Of a stretch of DNA of 64,000 nt, positions 32,907-40,685 are shown piece by piece; position 1 is the stretch's first letter; each line of letters opens with the position of its first letter. The translations under genes were made by a program, and so were the position numbers. The stretch comes from Streptomyces sp. S.PB5 (GTDB taxonomy: Bacteria > Actinomycetota > Actinomycetes > Streptomycetales > Streptomycetaceae). Under the pieces are notes generated by a model. That model made no database searches, was not told where the DNA came from, and was given only the letters and a program-made list of their open reading frames with translations. The stretch lies in contig NZ_JAQMWP010000005.1 of assembly GCF_030403745.1 (NCBI RefSeq), positions 310,001 through 374,000 of the forward strand, written 5' to 3'.

Positions 32907-35861
32907 ATGGACCGTGTACCGGGGGTGCCTGCGCAGCGGCGTCCCGGCTCCTCGCCGGAGCACACGCCACCGCTGCGCTTCAGCGTGCTCGGCCCTGTGC
33001 GCGCCTGGCGCGGCGAGGACCCGTTGCCCATGGGTTCCCCGCAGCAACGGGCCGTCCTGGCCGCCCTGTTGCTGCGGGAGGGCCGCACGGCCACCGCGCC
33101 CGAACTGATCGACGCCCTGTGGGGCGACGAGCCGCCCTCCCAGGCCCTGGCGGCGCTGCGGACCTATGCGTCGCGGCTCCGGAAGATCCTTGACTCCGGT
33201 GTCCTGGTGAGCGAGTCGGGCGGCTACGCGGTGCGCGGGCTCGACGAGGACGCGCTGGACCTCGCGGCGGCACAGGTACTGGCGGCCCAGGCGGAGAAGG
33301 CACGGGGCGCCGGGGATCTGTGCCACGCCCGCGAGGTCCTGGCCCGGGCGCTGGCCCTGTGGGACGGCGAGACGCTGGCCGGAGTGCCGGGCCCGTACGC
33401 CTCCTCGCAGCGGGTCAGGCTGGAGGAATGGCGCCTCCAACTCCAGGAATCCCACCTGGACATGGACCTGGAACAGGGCTGCCACGCGGAGGCCGTCTCC
33501 GAACTGACGGCCCTGACAGCCGCACACCCCCTCCGGGAGCGGCTGCGCGAGCTGCTGATGCTCGCCCTCTACCGCAGCGGCCGCCAGGCGGAGGCCCTCG
33601 CGGTGTACGCCGACACGCGCCGGCTGCTGGCGGACGAGCTCGGCGTCGACCCGCGTCCGGGCCTGCGGGAGCTCCAGCAGCGCATCCTCCAGGCCGACCC
33701 GGGCCTCGCGGAACCGTCGGCGCCGGTCGCGGAACCGGCCGCGGTACTCGTCCGCCCGGCCCAGCTCCCCGCCACCGTCCCGGACTTCACGGGCCGCGCC
33801 GCCTTCGTCGCCGAACTGGGCGAGGTGCTCGCGTCGGCGGAGGGCCGCGTGATGGCGGTGTCGGCGCTGGCGGGCATCGGCGGAGTGGGGAAGACAACCC
33901 TGGCGGTGCACGTGGCCCACCAGGCCCGCTCCGCCTTCCCCGACGGCCAGTTGTACGCCGACCTGCAGGGCGCGGGTTCCCGCGCGGCCGAGCCGGAGAC
34001 GGTACTGGGCTCGTTCCTGCGGGCGCTGGGCACGGCCGACTCGGCGATCCCGGACTCCCTGGAGGAGCGCGCGGCACTGTACCGCTCGGTGCTGGACGGC
34101 CGACGGGTCCTGGTCCTGCTGGACAACGCCCGGGACGCGGCCCAGGTACGTCCGCTGCTGCCCGGCACGGAGGGCTGCGCGGCGCTGGTGACGTCCCGCG
34201 TACGCATGGTGGACCTGGCCGGCGCCCACCTGGTCGACCTGGACGTGATGTCCCCGGACGAGGCGCTGTCCCTGTTCACGAAGATCGTCGGCGAGGAACG
34301 GGTGGCGTCCGAGCGCGAGGCCGCGCTCGACGTGGTCGCGGCGTGCGGCTTCCTGCCGCTGGCGATCCGCATCGCGGCGTCGAGGCTCGCGGCCCGTCGC
34401 ACCTGGACGGTCTCCGTCCTGGCGGCGAAGCTCGCGGACGAGCGGAAGCGGCTGGACGAGCTCCAGGCCGGTGACCTGGCGGTGAAGGCCACCTTCGAGC
34501 TGGGCTACGGCCAGCTGGAGCCGGCCCAGGCCCGCGCCTTCCGGCTCCTGGGACTGGCCGACGGCCCGGACATCTCGCTGGCCGCGGCGGCCGCGGTGCT
34601 GGACCTGGGCGTGGAGGACACCGAGGACGTCCTGGAGTCCCTGGTGGACACGTCCCTGCTGGAATCGGCGGCGCCCGGCCGGTACCGGTTCCACGACCTC
34701 GTACGGCTCTACGCGCGTGCGTGCGCGGAGCGGGACGAGTGGCCGCCGGAGGGGCGGGGGGCGGCGCTGTCCCGGCTGCTGGACTTCTATCTGGCCACCG
34801 CTGCCGGGGGGTACGCGATCGAGCGGCCCGGGGACCGGTTGGTGGATCACCTCCACCCGACCGGTGCCGTGGGCCTGACGTTCTCCGACCGCCAGGCCGC
34901 CCGGGACTGGCTGTACGCCGAAGCCGCGCCGCTGCTCGCCTGTGTGCGGCAGTCGGGCCAGGGAAGCGCGCTGCGACGCGCGATCGATCTCCTGTGGGCC
35001 TCCGTCGACCTGGCCGAGTCGGGAGCCAACTCCAAGGAGTACGAGGCGGTCGCCACGACCCTGCGGGACACCGCACGCGCCGCCGGGGACGTACGTGCCG
35101 AGGGACGCGCCTCCGTCGTGCTGAGCAACGCGCGGCTCTTCTCCGGCCTGTTCGACCAGGCGTACCCGGAGGCCCGGGAGGCCATCCAGCTCGCCGAGGC
35201 AACCGACGACCCGCTGCCGTCCAGCTGGGCGGCGAACATCCTGGGAAGCATCGCGTTCTACAAGAACCGCCACGCGGACGCCGAACAGTACTTCAGCCAG
35301 GCGATCGACAAGTTCCGCGACTGCGGTGACGTGGCGGGTTCCGCCAGCCCGCTGTGCAACCTCTCCCGCCTGCACCTCGCGACGGGCCGGGCGGACACGG
35401 CCGTCGTCCTCGCCCGCCAGGGCACCGACATCTACCAGGAGCTGGGGCACACCCTGCGGGGCGCGAACGGCCGCTACGCCCTCGGGATGGCTCTCGGCAA
35501 GACCGGTCAGCACACCGAGGCCGCCGAGCAGCTCGAAGAGGCGCTCCGGGTCTTCCGTGACAGCCGTCAGCGTCTGTGGGAAGGGATGACTCTCTGCCGG
35601 CTGGCCGAGGTACAGCTGGACGCGCGCAAGCCGGCGCCGGCGGCGAGCAACGCCGAAATGGCGCTCACCGTGCTGCGGGGCATCGGCGGCGAATGGCGCC
35701 GCGGGCATGTCCTGACGGTCCTCGGCCGGGCGCTGAACGGTATCGGGCACTCCGGCAGGGCGGTGGTCTGCTGGCGCGCAGCCCTGGAGATCTACGAGCG
35801 GCTGGACTCACCGGAGGCAGCCGAGGTGCGCTCGCTCCTGACGCCGGTGGCTGCCGCCTGA
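32907..35861 (+). CDS. AfsR/SARP-family regulator with NB-ARC and TPR domains
   Basis: A 984-residue AfsR-like protein. Residues ~23-95 form the OmpR-type winged helix (LRFSVLGPVRAWRG, GSPQQRAVLAALLLREG), ~100-245 the BTAD domain, and ~290-560 an NB-ARC ATPase with P-loop GIGGVGKTT near 323 and VLVLLDNARDAAQV. The C-terminal ~300 residues hold TPR-like repeats. Such proteins activate transcription through direct-repeat sites after a signal reaches the ATPase/TPR part. The start follows AGGGGGA. A 66-aa repeat peptide lies downstream on the same strand and could be its target or ligand; this pairing is inference. Confidence 0.92.
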   Translation: MDRVPGVPAQRRPGSSPEHTPPLRFSVLGPVRAWRGEDPLPMGSPQQRAVLAALLLREGRTATAPELIDALWGDEPPSQALAALRTYASRLRKILDSGVLVSESGGYAVRGLDEDALDLAAAQVLAAQAEKARGAGDLCHAREVLARALALWDGETLAGVPGPYASSQRVRLEEWRLQLQESHLDMDLEQGCHAEAVSELTALTAAHPLRERLRELLMLALYRSGRQAEALAVYADTRRLLADELGVDPRPGLRELQQRILQADPGLAEPSAPVAEPAAVLVRPAQLPATVPDFTGRAAFVAELGEVLASAEGRVMAVSALAGIGGVGKTTLAVHVAHQARSAFPDGQLYADLQGAGSRAAEPETVLGSFLRALGTADSAIPDSLEERAALYRSVLDGRRVLVLLDNARDAAQVRPLLPGTEGCAALVTSRVRMVDLAGAHLVDLDVMSPDEALSLFTKIVGEERVASEREAALDVVAACGFLPLAIRIAASRLAARRTWTVSVLAAKLADERKRLDELQAGDLAVKATFELGYGQLEPAQARAFRLLGLADGPDISLAAAAAVLDLGVEDTEDVLESLVDTSLLESAAPGRYRFHDLVRLYARACAERDEWPPEGRGAALSRLLDFYLATAAGGYAIERPGDRLVDHLHPTGAVGLTFSDRQAARDWLYAEAAPLLACVRQSGQGSALRRAIDLLWASVDLAESGANSKEYEAVATTLRDTARAAGDVRAEGRASVVLSNARLFSGLFDQAYPEAREAIQLAEATDDPLPSSWAANILGSIAFYKNRHADAEQYFSQAIDKFRDCGDVAGSASPLCNLSRLHLATGRADTAVVLARQGTDIYQELGHTLRGANGRYALGMALGKTGQHTEAAEQLEEALRVFRDSRQRLWEGMTLCRLAEVQLDARKPAPAASNAEMALTVLRGIGGEWRRGHVLTVLGRALNGIGHSGRAVVCWRAALEIYERLDSPEAAEVRSLLTPVAAA

Positions 35862-35985
35862 GGCAACCCGGGGCTACCGCCTGAGGTCACCGGGGGCTAC
35901 CGCCTGAGGCAACCGGGGGCTACCGCCTGAGGTCACCGGGGGCTGCCGTCGGAGGCAACCGGTGGCTGCCGTCGGAGGCCATCCG
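35847..35985 (+). repeat. 22-23-bp tandem repeat starting at the SARP stop codon
   Basis: About six degenerate units of the form GGGCTACCGCCTGAGGCAACC follow each other. The first unit contains the last codons and TGA stop of the SARP gene (GGTGGCTGCCGCCTGAGG), so the array grew by duplication of the gene's own 3' end. Units alternate GAGGCAACC and GAGGTCACC. The rest of 35986-36186 is leader for the small peptide gene. Confidence 0.8.
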
Positions 35986-36186
35986 ACGGCGTTCATCGTT
36001 CGTTTATCGCCGCCCGGCAGTCTCCTTCTTGTCGATCCGTCGCGTCGGGGGGCAGACGGATCGCCGGTGAGGTCGCAGCACTCGCGGTTTAGGGTGGGCG
36101 GCCCGAGCAGCCCACCCGGGCACCCACGGGGGAGTGACCGGGTGGGCCCTCAGTCCAGAAGGATCCACCCCAGGGGAGGCAGCACC

Positions 36187-36387
36187 ATGAGCAGCAGCGA
36201 GAAAGACCCGATCGTCAAGCCGGACAACACGCACGTCACCGACGTGGAGAGCAGCGAGGAGATCAAGCCGCTCAACACCCACGTGACGAGCAGCCCGATC
36301 AAGCCGCTCAACACCCACGTCACCGACGCGGACGACGACGGCGAGGCCACGCCGGACAACACGCACGTCACGGAAGAGCCTGTCTGA
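36187..36387 (+). CDS. 66-aa acidic peptide with four PxNTHVT repeats
   Basis: The 66-residue product contains four copies of P-[D/L]-N-T-H-V-T at residues 12-18, 28-34, 40-46 and 56-62, three of them preceded by K, separated by acidic or Ser-rich linkers. There is no signal peptide, Cys or hydrophobic segment. The ATG at 36187 has GGGGAGG (36172-36178) at good spacing, and codon use is normal for the region, so it is a real gene. Repeated short cores suggest a RiPP-type precursor, a peptide signal or a multivalent binding peptide. No maturation enzyme is adjacent; the nearest gene is the SARP/TPR regulator. I do not recognise a named family. Confidence 0.75.
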   Translation: MSSSEKDPIVKPDNTHVTDVESSEEIKPLNTHVTSSPIKPLNTHVTDADDDGEATPDNTHVTEEPV

Positions 36388-36684
36388 TCAGACCTTTTCC
36401 CACACGGGGATCGGCCGCGGCGGCGCGGAGGGGGAGCCGCCGCGGCCGAGGCATGTCCGGGGCCGGTTCAGGTCGGTCGAAGCGGAGGCCATGCCGGGTG
36501 GCGGCGCACGGTACGGCGCAGGTCCGGCACCGCCTCGGGCGTGGCGAGAAGGCCGAGGCCCAGGAGCACGCGTCCGCTCCCCCGCAGGACCGCCGCGAGC
36601 CTGCGTGCCGTCACGGTGTTGCAGTTGCCGAGCGCGACCAGGCCCGCCGGGGGTGTGTAAGCACCCGCGAAGGCCGGCAGATCG
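36388..36684. other. Region with an unassigned minus-strand coding remnant
   Basis: No complete gene is visible. On the minus strand (about 36680 down to 36468) a frame encodes LPAFAGAYTPPAGLVALGNC, TARRLAAVLRGSGRVLLGLG and a terminal RRTVRRHPAWPPLRPT. This looks protein-like and has GC-biased codons but lacks a convincing start. It may be the tail of a lost gene; I do not recognise the family. Confidence 0.35.
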
Positions 36685-37100
36685 GTGCGCAGGGAGGGGG
36701 GTGATGAGTTGTGCCCCCACGCAGGGACCCCGACGGAGGGGAGTTTCCGCGGTATCCCGTTCCTGAGCCAGATCGAGCGCGGTGAGCGGCGTATGCCGAT
36801 CGATCCGGCCCGGCATGTCGACAAGGCCCTGGGCACGGACGGGCTTTTCGAGCGCGGTTGCGAAGACGCCCGCAAGGCACGGCAGTCAGGCCGTTCCGAC
36901 TACTTCGCCGACGTGGCGGACACGGAACAGCACGCGAAGGCCCTCGACGACTGAGCGCCGATGCCGGTGCCAGAGCTGCTCCAGACAGCGCCCTGCCGAT
37001 GACCTTCACGGACGCACCCACGGCGCTGAACACCGAGCCCCCGCACAGCGGCCAACTCAGCAACCACCCGGCGCTCGTAAAGCAGCACCGCAAGCCGTAG
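36685..37100 (+). pseudogene. Broken DUF5753 (Scr1/WhiJ-like) HTH regulator
   Basis: Plus-strand pieces of one regulator remain. FLSQIERGERRMPIDPARHV and LGTDGLFERGCEDARKA come from the HTH and linker; AKALDD is followed by TGA at 36952-36954 where the family has TGG (Trp). The same frame continues APxPVPELLQTA. After an internal deletion, another frame from 36999 gives MTFTDAPTALNTEPPHSGQL and HPALVKQHRKP, from late DUF5753. The N-terminal half of the HTH is also missing. It is a relative of the protein ending at 182. Confidence 0.75.
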
Positions 37101-37144
37101 ACCCACTCAGCCCCACCACCCCACCGCCCCGCCACCCAAGCGGT

Positions 37145-37221
37145 GATTGGCAGATCTGTTCCACCACCGGACCACAAAAGCCCAGGTCACAGCGGACGAA
37201 CCTGGAACAGATCTGCCAATC
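37145..37221. repeat. Palindromic element copy 2 (77 bp)
   Basis: The 19-bp arm GATTGGCAGATCTGTTCCA (37145-37163) and its exact complement (37203-37221) flank a core whose reverse complement contains ACCTGGGCTTTTG. It lies 68 bp before the AbiEi/DUF559-like gene and is in the same orientation as copy 3 on the other side of that gene. Confidence 0.9.
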
Positions 37222-37289
37222 CCTTCCCCAGGGAGGGGGGTTATCCACAGGGGGTGCCTCTTCGGGGGCTTCGGGGCAGGGTGGGGTGG

Positions 37290-38222
37290 GTGGAGCGTAC
37301 GGAGTTGAAGGGGCTCGTGGAGGGTGGGGTGCTGCTCACCTCGCGGGCGTTGGCGGGCGGGTGGTCTCGGGTTCCGCTCTTTCGGAGGCTGGGGCAGGAA
37401 GGGTGGACGCGGGTTCGGAGCGGGGCGTGGGTCGAGCCTGGGCAGAGGGTCGATCTGGGCTTGCGCGTCAAGGCGGCGCAGCTTCTCAAGCCACGGCTCG
37501 TCGCGAGTCACGGGTCGGCCGCCCGGCTCTGGCGGATCGAGGTCCTCGGGCCCGTGGACGCAGGGCCCTTGGAGTTCACCGACCCCGGGCTCAGCGTCCG
37601 GCAGAGCCTCGCCGACGTGCGCATCCACCGGATCCCCCTCTCCGACACCGACGTCGTCGCGCGCTGGGGACTACGCGTCACGGACGTACCCCGCACCCTC
37701 GCCGACCTCCTGCGCGCCGGCCCCCGGAACGACGCGCTCGTAGCTGTGGAGTCCGCGCTCGCCTACCGCACCGTCAGCCGGGTGCGCCGCGCTCCGCTCA
37801 CCACCTTGGCGGCCCTCTCCTTCGCGCTCGAAGCCCCGCTTCGCGGTGGGGTCCGCGCCCAGGGCTGGCTGCGCCTCGCCGACCCCCGCTCAGGCTCGCC
37901 CGCGGAGACGGTCGCCCGCCTGCACATGCTCGACGCCGGCCTGCGCCCCGAATCCCAGGCCGAACTCCACGTACCTGGCCGTGGCCGCCGCTTCCTCGAC
38001 TTCCTCTTCCGGAAGGAGGGGCTGGGGGTCGAGATCGAGGGGTACGCCTACCACGGCTCACGCGACGCACACCGGCGGGACGTGGCTCGGTTCAACGAGG
38101 TCCTTCAGTGCCCGGAGGTACGCAACCTGCTGCGCTACACCGCCGAGGACGTCTTCTGGCGCCCTCGCCGAATGATCGAGGAGATCCGCGCCGCGCTGGA
38201 CGGCGGCCGGGCCTGGGGCTGA
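37290..38222 (+). CDS. AbiEi-like N-terminus with DUF559/Vsr-like nuclease-fold C-terminus
   Basis: A 310-residue protein. Residues ~1-95 (ELKGLVEGGVLLTSRALAGG, GAWVEPGQRV) resemble the winged-helix part of AbiEi-type antitoxin proteins. The C-terminal ~75 residues (GRGRRFLDFLFRKEGLGVEI, EGYAYHGSRDAHRRDVARFN, LLRYTAEDVF) resemble DUF559/Vsr-like restriction-endonuclease folds, with a candidate acidic site in FLDFLF and VEIEG. Actinomycetes carry many such solitary proteins, of unknown role. The GTG at 37290 is preferred; an upstream start at 37143 would run through the repeat. The gene is bracketed by two copies of the palindromic element, 68 bp before and 6 bp after. Confidence 0.65.
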   Translation: MERTELKGLVEGGVLLTSRALAGGWSRVPLFRRLGQEGWTRVRSGAWVEPGQRVDLGLRVKAAQLLKPRLVASHGSAARLWRIEVLGPVDAGPLEFTDPGLSVRQSLADVRIHRIPLSDTDVVARWGLRVTDVPRTLADLLRAGPRNDALVAVESALAYRTVSRVRRAPLTTLAALSFALEAPLRGGVRAQGWLRLADPRSGSPAETVARLHMLDAGLRPESQAELHVPGRGRRFLDFLFRKEGLGVEIEGYAYHGSRDAHRRDVARFNEVLQCPEVRNLLRYTAEDVFWRPRRMIEEIRAALDGGRAWG

Positions 38223-38228
38223 GGTGGG

Positions 38229-38305
38229 GATTGGCAGATCTGTTCCACTTTCGTGCCGTAAAAGGCCAGGTCGCAGGTGGGGGCGCTGGAACAGATCTGC
38301 CAATC
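38229..38305. repeat. Palindromic element copy 3 (77 bp)
   Basis: Perfect 19-bp arms (38229-38247 and 38287-38305) begin 6 bp after the stop codon of the AbiEi/DUF559-like gene, so transcripts leaving that gene would fold into the hairpin. The core reverse complement contains CACCTGCG and CCTTTTACG. Confidence 0.9.
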
Positions 38306-38463
38306 AGTCCTTCTCCGGCCGACCGCCGGGGGGCGGGGGGCGGGGGGCGGGTGGTGGCTTCCCTTCGGGTCCAGTGGAGGCTGAGGCTCCGACCAGTGTG
38401 GTGCGCTTTCTTGGCATGTACCTGTTGCCCGGTTGGCGGGTGACGGCCTCCTGGAGGTGTGGG

Positions 38464-38916
38464 ATGCACCGCAGACTCGGTACGGCACTTGCAACCTCAA
38501 CCCTGGCTCTGGTCACCGTCGTCGGTAGTGCGACGGGCGCTGGGGCCGTTCCCGCGGACAAGCCTCAGGTTCTGGCTTCCTGGACTCAGACCAGTTCGTC
38601 GAGCTACAACCTCTGGGCCGCCGCACGCGGCGCTCAGGGCGCCTGGTCCGCGTACGGGTTCGACTGGTCCACCGACTACTGTTCCTCGTCGCCCGACAAC
38701 CCCTTCGGGTTCCCGTTCTCCATGTCCTGCGCCCGGCACGACTTCGGGTACCGGAACTACAAGGCCATCGGCGCCTTCGACGCCAACAAGTCCCGTCTCG
38801 ACAGTGCCTTCTACGAGGACCTCAAGCGCGTCTGCAACAGCTACAGCGGTCTCACCAAGACCAGTTGCACCAGCACCGCCTGGACGTACTACCAGGCCGT
38901 GCGCGCCCTCGGCTGA
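38464..38916 (+). CDS. Secreted prokaryotic phospholipase A2
   Basis: A 150-residue exported protein with a Sec signal (cleavage near GAGA-VPAD, residue ~29). The catalytic motif SCARHDFGYRNY (His-Asp pair near residue 90) and the calcium-binding region with FDWSTDYCSS match the Streptomyces violaceoruber-type PLA2. Four cysteines in the mature part fit two disulphides. It would release sn-2 fatty acids outside the cell. The start follows GGAGG. Short ACCGACTGACACCGACTGAC repeats follow the stop at about 38930-38960. Confidence 0.92.
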   Translation: MHRRLGTALATSTLALVTVVGSATGAGAVPADKPQVLASWTQTSSSSYNLWAAARGAQGAWSAYGFDWSTDYCSSSPDNPFGFPFSMSCARHDFGYRNYKAIGAFDANKSRLDSAFYEDLKRVCNSYSGLTKTSCTSTAWTYYQAVRALG

Positions 38917-38991
38917 TCCCGGCCTGCCGACCGACACCGACTGACACCGACTGACACCGACCCACCGCACGTGCGCGTTCCGGGACGCCGG

Positions 38992-40593
38992 TCACTCCCT
39001 GCCGGCGTCCCCTCCCCCCGCCCGCAGCTCCCTCTTGACCACCTTCCCGCTCGCGTTCCGGGGCAGCTCCCGTACGAACTCCACCGTCCTGGGCACCTTG
39101 TAGTTCGCCATCTCCCGCCGGGCCCACGCGATCAGGTCGTCCGCGGTCGTCAGCGCTCCGGGGCGCCTCACCACGTACGCCTTTCCGACCTCCCCCAGTC
39201 GCGTGTCCGGGACGCCTATCACCGCCACGTCCGCCACATCCGGGTGCAGGCCGAGGAGTTGCTCTATCTCCGCCGGGTACGCGTTGAAGCCGCCGACGAT
39301 GAACATGTCCTTCAGGCGGTCGGTGATGCGGAGGTTGCCGGCCTCGTCCAGCACGCCCACGTCCCCCGTGCGCAGCCAGCCGTCCTCGGTCACCGCTTCC
39401 GCCGTGGCCGCCGGGTCCTCGTAGTAGCCCTGCATGACGTTGAAGCCGCGGACCAGGACCTCGCCGGGCACCCCCGGGGCCACCGGGGCGCCGCCCGCCG
39501 ACACCACCCGGACCTCGGTGCCCGGGATCGCCCGGCCCGATGTCGATGCGATCACCGTCGGGTCGTCGCCGCGGCGGCACATCGTCACGATTCCGCTGGC
39601 CTCCGACAGCCCGTACGCCGTCAGGACGGTCTCCACGCCCAGTTCGCCCCTCAGGCGCTCCACCAGCGTCAGCGGGACCACCGCTGCGCCCGTCACCACC
39701 AGGCGGAGTGCCGAGAGGTCGTGGGACGCCCTTGCCGGGTGGTCCAGGAGCGACTGGTGGAGGGTCGGCGGGCCCGGCAGCACCGACACCCGTTCCGAGG
39801 CGATGTTCGCCAGGACCGTGTCCACGTCGAACACCGGTTGCGGGATCATCGTCGCGCCCCGCATGAGGCAGGCGATGACGCCCGCCTTGTAGCCGAAGGT
39901 GTGGAAGAAGGGGTTCACGATCAGATAGCGGTCGCCCTGGCGCAGGCCCGCCAGGTCGCTCCACACCTCGTAGGCGCGCAGGGTCTGGGCGTGGGTGATC
40001 ACCGCTCCCTTCGGGCGGCCCGTCGTACCCGAGGTGAAGACGATGTCCGACGGGGACGAACCCCGGACCGCGGTCGCACGCTGCCGCACCTCCGTCTCCC
40101 CGACCCCCTCCCCGCTCGCCAGGAAGTCCTTCCAGGTCGAGTAGTCGGCCGGGGCGTCGTCCGAGAGGACCACCACCTGTTCCAGGGACGGGAGTCCAGG
40201 GCCGGCGGCGATGGCGCGGCGCAGTGACGCCACGTACGACGTGCCGAGGAACGTCCCGGTCACGAACAGGAGGCGTGCTCCGCTGCGGCGCAGTACGTCC
40301 GCGGCCTCCGTGCCCTTGAACCGGGTGTTCAGCGGCACCAGGACCGCGCCCACCGACACCGCGCCCAACGCCGACACCATCCAGTCCAGGGAGTTGGGGG
40401 CCCAGATCGCGACCCGGTCGCCCACCTCCACGCCGTTCGCGATGCACGCGGCGGCCGCGCGTTCCACCCGGGCGCCCAACTCCGCGTACATCACTCGCGT
40501 ACGGCCCTCCACCACGGCCTCGACGTCGGCGTACCGCTCCGCCGCCGACCGGACCAGACCCGGAACGCTGCCCCACTCCACGTCTCCGCGCAC
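38992..40593 (-). CDS. FadD3-like acyl-CoA synthetase (AMP-forming)
   Basis: A 533-residue adenylate-forming ligase. The P-loop FTSGTTGRPKGA is near residue 190, followed by VNPFFHTFGYKAG, YGLSEASG, GYYEDPxAT, GWLRTGDVG and the C-terminal catalytic Lys in NASGKVVKREL. The FFHTFGYKAG and LPGPPTLHQSLLDHP blocks closely resemble mycobacterial FadD3, which activates the indanedione propionate (HIP) left after steroid ring A/B loss. That makes a steroid-like acid a reasonable substrate guess. The GTG at 40593 has GGAGG upstream. Two operators lie in the divergent gap to the thiolase gene at 40686. Confidence 0.85.
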   Translation of the reverse strand: MRGDVEWGSVPGLVRSAAERYADVEAVVEGRTRVMYAELGARVERAAAACIANGVEVGDRVAIWAPNSLDWMVSALGAVSVGAVLVPLNTRFKGTEAADVLRRSGARLLFVTGTFLGTSYVASLRRAIAAGPGLPSLEQVVVLSDDAPADYSTWKDFLASGEGVGETEVRQRATAVRGSSPSDIVFTSGTTGRPKGAVITHAQTLRAYEVWSDLAGLRQGDRYLIVNPFFHTFGYKAGVIACLMRGATMIPQPVFDVDTVLANIASERVSVLPGPPTLHQSLLDHPARASHDLSALRLVVTGAAVVPLTLVERLRGELGVETVLTAYGLSEASGIVTMCRRGDDPTVIASTSGRAIPGTEVRVVSAGGAPVAPGVPGEVLVRGFNVMQGYYEDPAATAEAVTEDGWLRTGDVGVLDEAGNLRITDRLKDMFIVGGFNAYPAEIEQLLGLHPDVADVAVIGVPDTRLGEVGKAYVVRRPGALTTADDLIAWARREMANYKVPRTVEFVRELPRNASGKVVKRELRAGGGDAGRE

Positions 40594-40616
40594 AACCAGC
40601 CTCCAGAACCCAGTAG

Positions 40617-40658
40617 CTGACTACCCGTCAGATTAGCTGTAGCCTGACGCACTGTCAG
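40617..40658. promoter_or_regulatory. Double palindromic operator, sites D1 and D2
   Basis: Two matches, CTGACT-ACC-CGTCAG (40617-40631) and CTGACG-CAC-TGTCAG (40644-40658), each have one arm mismatch and are centred 27 bp apart. They lie between the divergent FadD3-like gene (start 40593) and the thiolase operon (start 40686), consistent with one operator per promoter. Confidence 0.8.
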
Positions 40659-40685
40659 CCAGGAGGCCAGCCCGCGGAGGTGCCC

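Noticed and set aside
32649..35750. Open frame of over 1000 codons opposite the SARP gene
   Set aside because: Antisense shadow; the plus strand has a complete AfsR-like domain order and a good ribosome site.
35847..35985. Tandem units as a CRISPR array
   Set aside because: Units are contiguous with no unique spacers, and there are no cas genes.
37145..38305. A classic insertion sequence between the two palindromic elements
   Set aside because: The enclosed protein shows no DDE or HUH transposase motif and the ends are same-orientation palindromes, not a single pair of IS ends; kept only as a hypothesis.
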